Source of the DNA: Bordetella parapertussis
GTDB lineage: Bacteria > Pseudomonadota > Gammaproteobacteria > Burkholderiales > Burkholderiaceae_B
NCBI GenBank assembly: GCA_945869355.1
Contig: CAMBPA010000053.1
Location: 1 to 7,679, forward strand
Reading direction: 5' to 3'
DNA: 7,679 nucleotides
The position numbers were made by a program, and so were the translations under genes. Under the pieces are notes generated by a model. It was not told the origin of the DNA. It was given only the letters and a program-made list of their open reading frames with translations, and did not search any database. How positions within the stretch are numbered: the stretch's first letter is position 1; the number at the start of each line of letters is the position of its first letter. Positions 5,018-7,679 of the stretch are shown here, piece after piece.

Positions 5018-7679
5018 ATGCAAAATTTAGTATCCAATAAGATTGGGATTCTGCCTTTAACTGGCGCGCAGCGAAATATTTGGTTCCATCAGCAAATCGA
5101 CACGGCGAGTGCTGCGTATAACCTGAGCTTCAGAACCCGCATCTCTGGCAATCTCTCTCCTGAGCGCTTGGCAAGATCGGTGCAGTACGTTGTAGATCGC
5201 CTCGATAGTTTACGTGTGCGTTATCTGGTCGAAAACGAAGAGCCTTTCCAGCAAATATTGCCCTCCTATCCCGTGGAGTTAAAGCAGTGGGATGTTCGCC
5301 ATGAGGACGACCCAGAGAAAGCTGCACTGAGACTTCTTGACGCACAAACCCTGACCCCGTTCCATTTTGAAAAAGGGCGCTGTAACCGCTTTGGGCTGGT
5401 TAGAGTGTCCGATCGTGATTGGCTTTGGCAGTGGGCGACACATCACTCGACCTTGGATGGTGCGGGTTGTGAGGTATTCATTCAGGCCCTGAACCTTGTC
5501 TATAAAAGTGACGAAGCATTTTCCGGCGCGGGCGAAGGCGCTGCGTTGTGCGCGCAGTCGACTCGTTTATGGTTGGAGGCAGTGAACGCCGATCAAGCAT
5601 ACCGGCGTAGCGAGACTTGGCTCAGCGACAAAAAATACTGGGAAGATAAACTCGCTGCGGTGATGTCGCCGACGACTCTTTCTAAGAACGAACCCGCCGC
5701 GGCAGACATTCAGGTTCCGCGCCGAGTGAGTCGGCCGTTCAGCCGGCACGATTTCAATCAGCTGGCTGCCTTTGGCCGTGTCCACGGTAAAAGTGTTTAC
5801 GCTGCGTTGGCTGCTGGATGCGTGGCGTACCTATACCGCATCAAGCAGCAGCCCGAATTATGTATTGGCGTTCCAACGGCAAGACGAACACGTGAAACTC
5901 GGCTGGCGGGTGGAATGCTGGCGAATCAACTGCCACTTCGCATAAAGATTGATCCAGAGTCAACGCCTGCAGGGATCGTTCAAGCGGTCGCAACGGAGTT
6001 GACCCAGGTGATGGCTCATGGTCACTACCCAAACGGTGAGATTCAACATCTGAGGCGCCTCGCTCGTCAGTCCGATGCCTTCAATGTCATTATCAATCTT
6101 GCCAGTTTCAATTATGTGGCAGATTTTGATCTTCCGAAGACGCCTTACTACGTGGTTGGGACGGCACCTGTATCGGATATGACGTTGCACGTATGGGATC
6201 GACGAGATGATGATGTCGTCGACTTCTCCTTTGAATACAACAAAGAGCTCTACACCGATCAAGACGCGGCAAATCATTTAGAAGCATTGCTACGATTCCT
6301 CAATGCGTTCGTTGCTAACGGCAGCGAGCCCGTCGTATCCGTTCCGATGATGGACGATGCGCAACGCGCATGTGTGATTGCTAATTCTGTCGGTGAGGCA
6401 GTCGATCGTTCGACACGTCCTTTGACAATGCCGGTCCTATTCGATCAGCAGGTCAAGAAAAATCCGTTCGCTGTGGCGTTACGATTGTCCGATCAGGTGG
6501 TGACCTATCAAGAGCTCGATCAACGATCGAATCAGGTTGCGCGACTGCTGATTAGTCGCGGTATAGGTCCGGAGCAGGTGGTGGCAGTTTTGTTAAATCG
6601 CTCGGTAGACTTGATCGTCGCGATGCTTGCTGTATTGAAGGCGGGTGCTGCCTATCTACCGCTGGATCCCGAGTACCCACTGGCTCGCCTGTCGTTCATG
6701 CTAGAAAACAGCAAGGCCTCACAGCTTGTGACGCATGTGGATTCTTTTCAAGAGTTTTTGTCTAGCAATGGGTCATCCACAGTCCCAGTCCTTGACTTCA
6801 GTTCGCCCGCGCAGCTGGAGGTCATGTGTACTCTTGGTGATGATGCAATTACTGATTCCAGTCGCCTCAGTCCACTTCTGCCAGATCATCTCGCTTATCT
6901 CATTTATACCTCGGGCTCAACAGGGATGCCCAAGGGCGCAGGCAACATCCATCGAAGTGTTGCCAATCGTCTAGATTGGATGCAGGATGTGATGCAGCTG
7001 GATACTTCTGATCGCGTTCTACAAAAAACGAGCATAGGGTTTGATGTGGCCGTTTGGGAGTGGTTTCTTCCTATCATGACGGGCGCATCGCTTGTCATCA
7101 CAAAGTCTGATGGTCATCGAGATCCCGTCTATCTGAGAGAGACGATTGCGAAACAGCAGGTGACGGTTTTGCATTTTGTTCCTTCTATGCTGGCTGTATT
7201 CATCGAGCAGCTTGAAATCGGAGAGTGTCAGTCAATTCGACAGATCGTCACGAGTGGCGAGGCGCTTGGCGGTGTGTTGCAGAGCCAAACATTGACGAAA
7301 CTGAAGGGCATCAAGCTCTGGAATTTATATGGGCCGACGGAAGCATCTATTGATGTTTCAGTCTGGGAGTGTCGTGAAGTGGATGGCACGCGCACCCCGC
7401 CGATTGGTTATCCGATCTGGAATACCGAACTGTATATCTTGGACGCCGCCTTAGAGCCCGTTGCAGATGGTGGCGTCGGTGAGTTGTATATTGCAGGGGT
7501 GGGACTCGCGCGCGGTTATCTTGGTCGCTCAGCGTTAACTGCCGAGCGTTTCATCGCATGTCCTTTTTCGACAGACGAACATCTCGGTGCTCGGATGTAC
7601 CGAACAGGCGATCTTGCCTTTCGGCGTGATGATGGTGCAATTGAGTACTTGGGTCGTGCTGATCAACAGATCAAGATTC
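5018..7679 (+). CDS. Non-ribosomal peptide synthetase, C-A(Ser)... module, 3' end outside window
   Basis: The frame opens at the first available ATG after an in-frame stop at 4949 and stays open for 887 codons to the window edge. Residues 10 to about 450 are a condensation domain: LPLTGAQRNIWF and the catalytic HHSTLDG with His142, His143 and Asp147, followed by IGVPTARRTRE and GGMLANQLPLR. An adenylation domain follows from about 470: VTYQEL (A1), LKAGAAYLPLDPEYP (A2), YTSGSTGMPKG (A3), FDVAVWEW (A4), NLYGPTEAS (A5), GELYIAG (A6), YRTGDL (A7), and the window ends inside A8. By alignment to GrsA/EntF the specificity residues are Asp676, Val677, Trp680, His719, Val744, Ser746, Leu770, Ile778 and Asp779 (DVWHVSLID), one step from the EntF and common Ser codes. 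HRDP and PIGYPIWNT also resemble EntF. L-serine is therefore the predicted substrate. Beginning with a C domain implies an acyl or peptidyl donor supplied in trans. The carrier-protein domain and anything after it lie outside. No good ribosome-binding site is visible. Confidence 0.95.
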   Translation, partial: MQNLVSNKIGILPLTGAQRNIWFHQQIDTASAAYNLSFRTRISGNLSPERLARSVQYVVDRLDSLRVRYLVENEEPFQQILPSYPVELKQWDVRHEDDPEKAALRLLDAQTLTPFHFEKGRCNRFGLVRVSDRDWLWQWATHHSTLDGAGCEVFIQALNLVYKSDEAFSGAGEGAALCAQSTRLWLEAVNADQAYRRSETWLSDKKYWEDKLAAVMSPTTLSKNEPAAADIQVPRRVSRPFSRHDFNQLAAFGRVHGKSVYAALAAGCVAYLYRIKQQPELCIGVPTARRTRETRLAGGMLANQLPLRIKIDPESTPAGIVQAVATELTQVMAHGHYPNGEIQHLRRLARQSDAFNVIINLASFNYVADFDLPKTPYYVVGTAPVSDMTLHVWDRRDDDVVDFSFEYNKELYTDQDAANHLEALLRFLNAFVANGSEPVVSVPMMDDAQRACVIANSVGEAVDRSTRPLTMPVLFDQQVKKNPFAVALRLSDQVVTYQELDQRSNQVARLLISRGIGPEQVVAVLLNRSVDLIVAMLAVLKAGAAYLPLDPEYPLARLSFMLENSKASQLVTHVDSFQEFLSSNGSSTVPVLDFSSPAQLEVMCTLGDDAITDSSRLSPLLPDHLAYLIYTSGSTGMPKGAGNIHRSVANRLDWMQDVMQLDTSDRVLQKTSIGFDVAVWEWFLPIMTGASLVITKSDGHRDPVYLRETIAKQQVTVLHFVPSMLAVFIEQLEIGECQSIRQIVTSGEALGGVLQSQTLTKLKGIKLWNLYGPTEASIDVSVWECREVDGTRTPPIGYPIWNTELYILDAALEPVADGGVGELYIAGVGLARGYLGRSALTAERFIACPFSTDEHLGARMYRTGDLAFRRDDGAIEYLGRADQQIKI

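Overview
The window carries five protein-coding genes and no RNA gene, insertion sequence or CRISPR. Moderate GC, proteobacterial-looking proteins (a TarD-type D-tartrate dehydratase, a PhnN domain, an EntF-like NRPS) and compact spacing suggest a member of the Pseudomonadota. The genus cannot be named from the sequence alone.

Layout. At the left edge (1-864, +) is the C-terminal three quarters of an enamidase-type amidohydrolase, the ring-opening enzyme of reductive nicotinate breakdown. It converges, with a 4-bp gap, on a two-gene minus-strand operon. That operon reads nadC (3484 to 2654, quinolinate phosphoribosyltransferase) and then, 9 bp later, an unusual fusion protein (2644 to 869). 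The fusion joins a PhnN-type ribose 1,5-bisphosphokinase to an AMP/thymidine-phosphorylase-type nucleotide phosphorylase. A 209-bp divergent region with two palindromes separates nadC from a plus-strand enolase-superfamily gene that is an almost textbook D-tartrate dehydratase (3694-4857). After a 160-bp gap, a large NRPS gene begins at 5018 and runs off the right edge. It contains a complete condensation domain and most of an adenylation domain whose specificity code reads as L-serine.

How the genes may work together. NadC makes nicotinate mononucleotide (NaMN) from quinolinate and PRPP. The phosphorylase half of the fusion is of a type that splits nucleoside monophosphates with phosphate into base plus ribose 1,5-bisphosphate. 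The PhnN half turns ribose 1,5-bisphosphate back into PRPP. Together these could either supply PRPP to NadC from spare nucleotides, or form a closed cycle whose net result is decarboxylation of quinolinate to free nicotinate. The enamidase next door acts downstream of nicotinate in a known pathway, which makes the second reading attractive. Whether the pathway feeds the serine-activating NRPS, and what TarD contributes, is inference. The most notable item is the NadC / PhnN-phosphorylase operon beside an enamidase and an NRPS.
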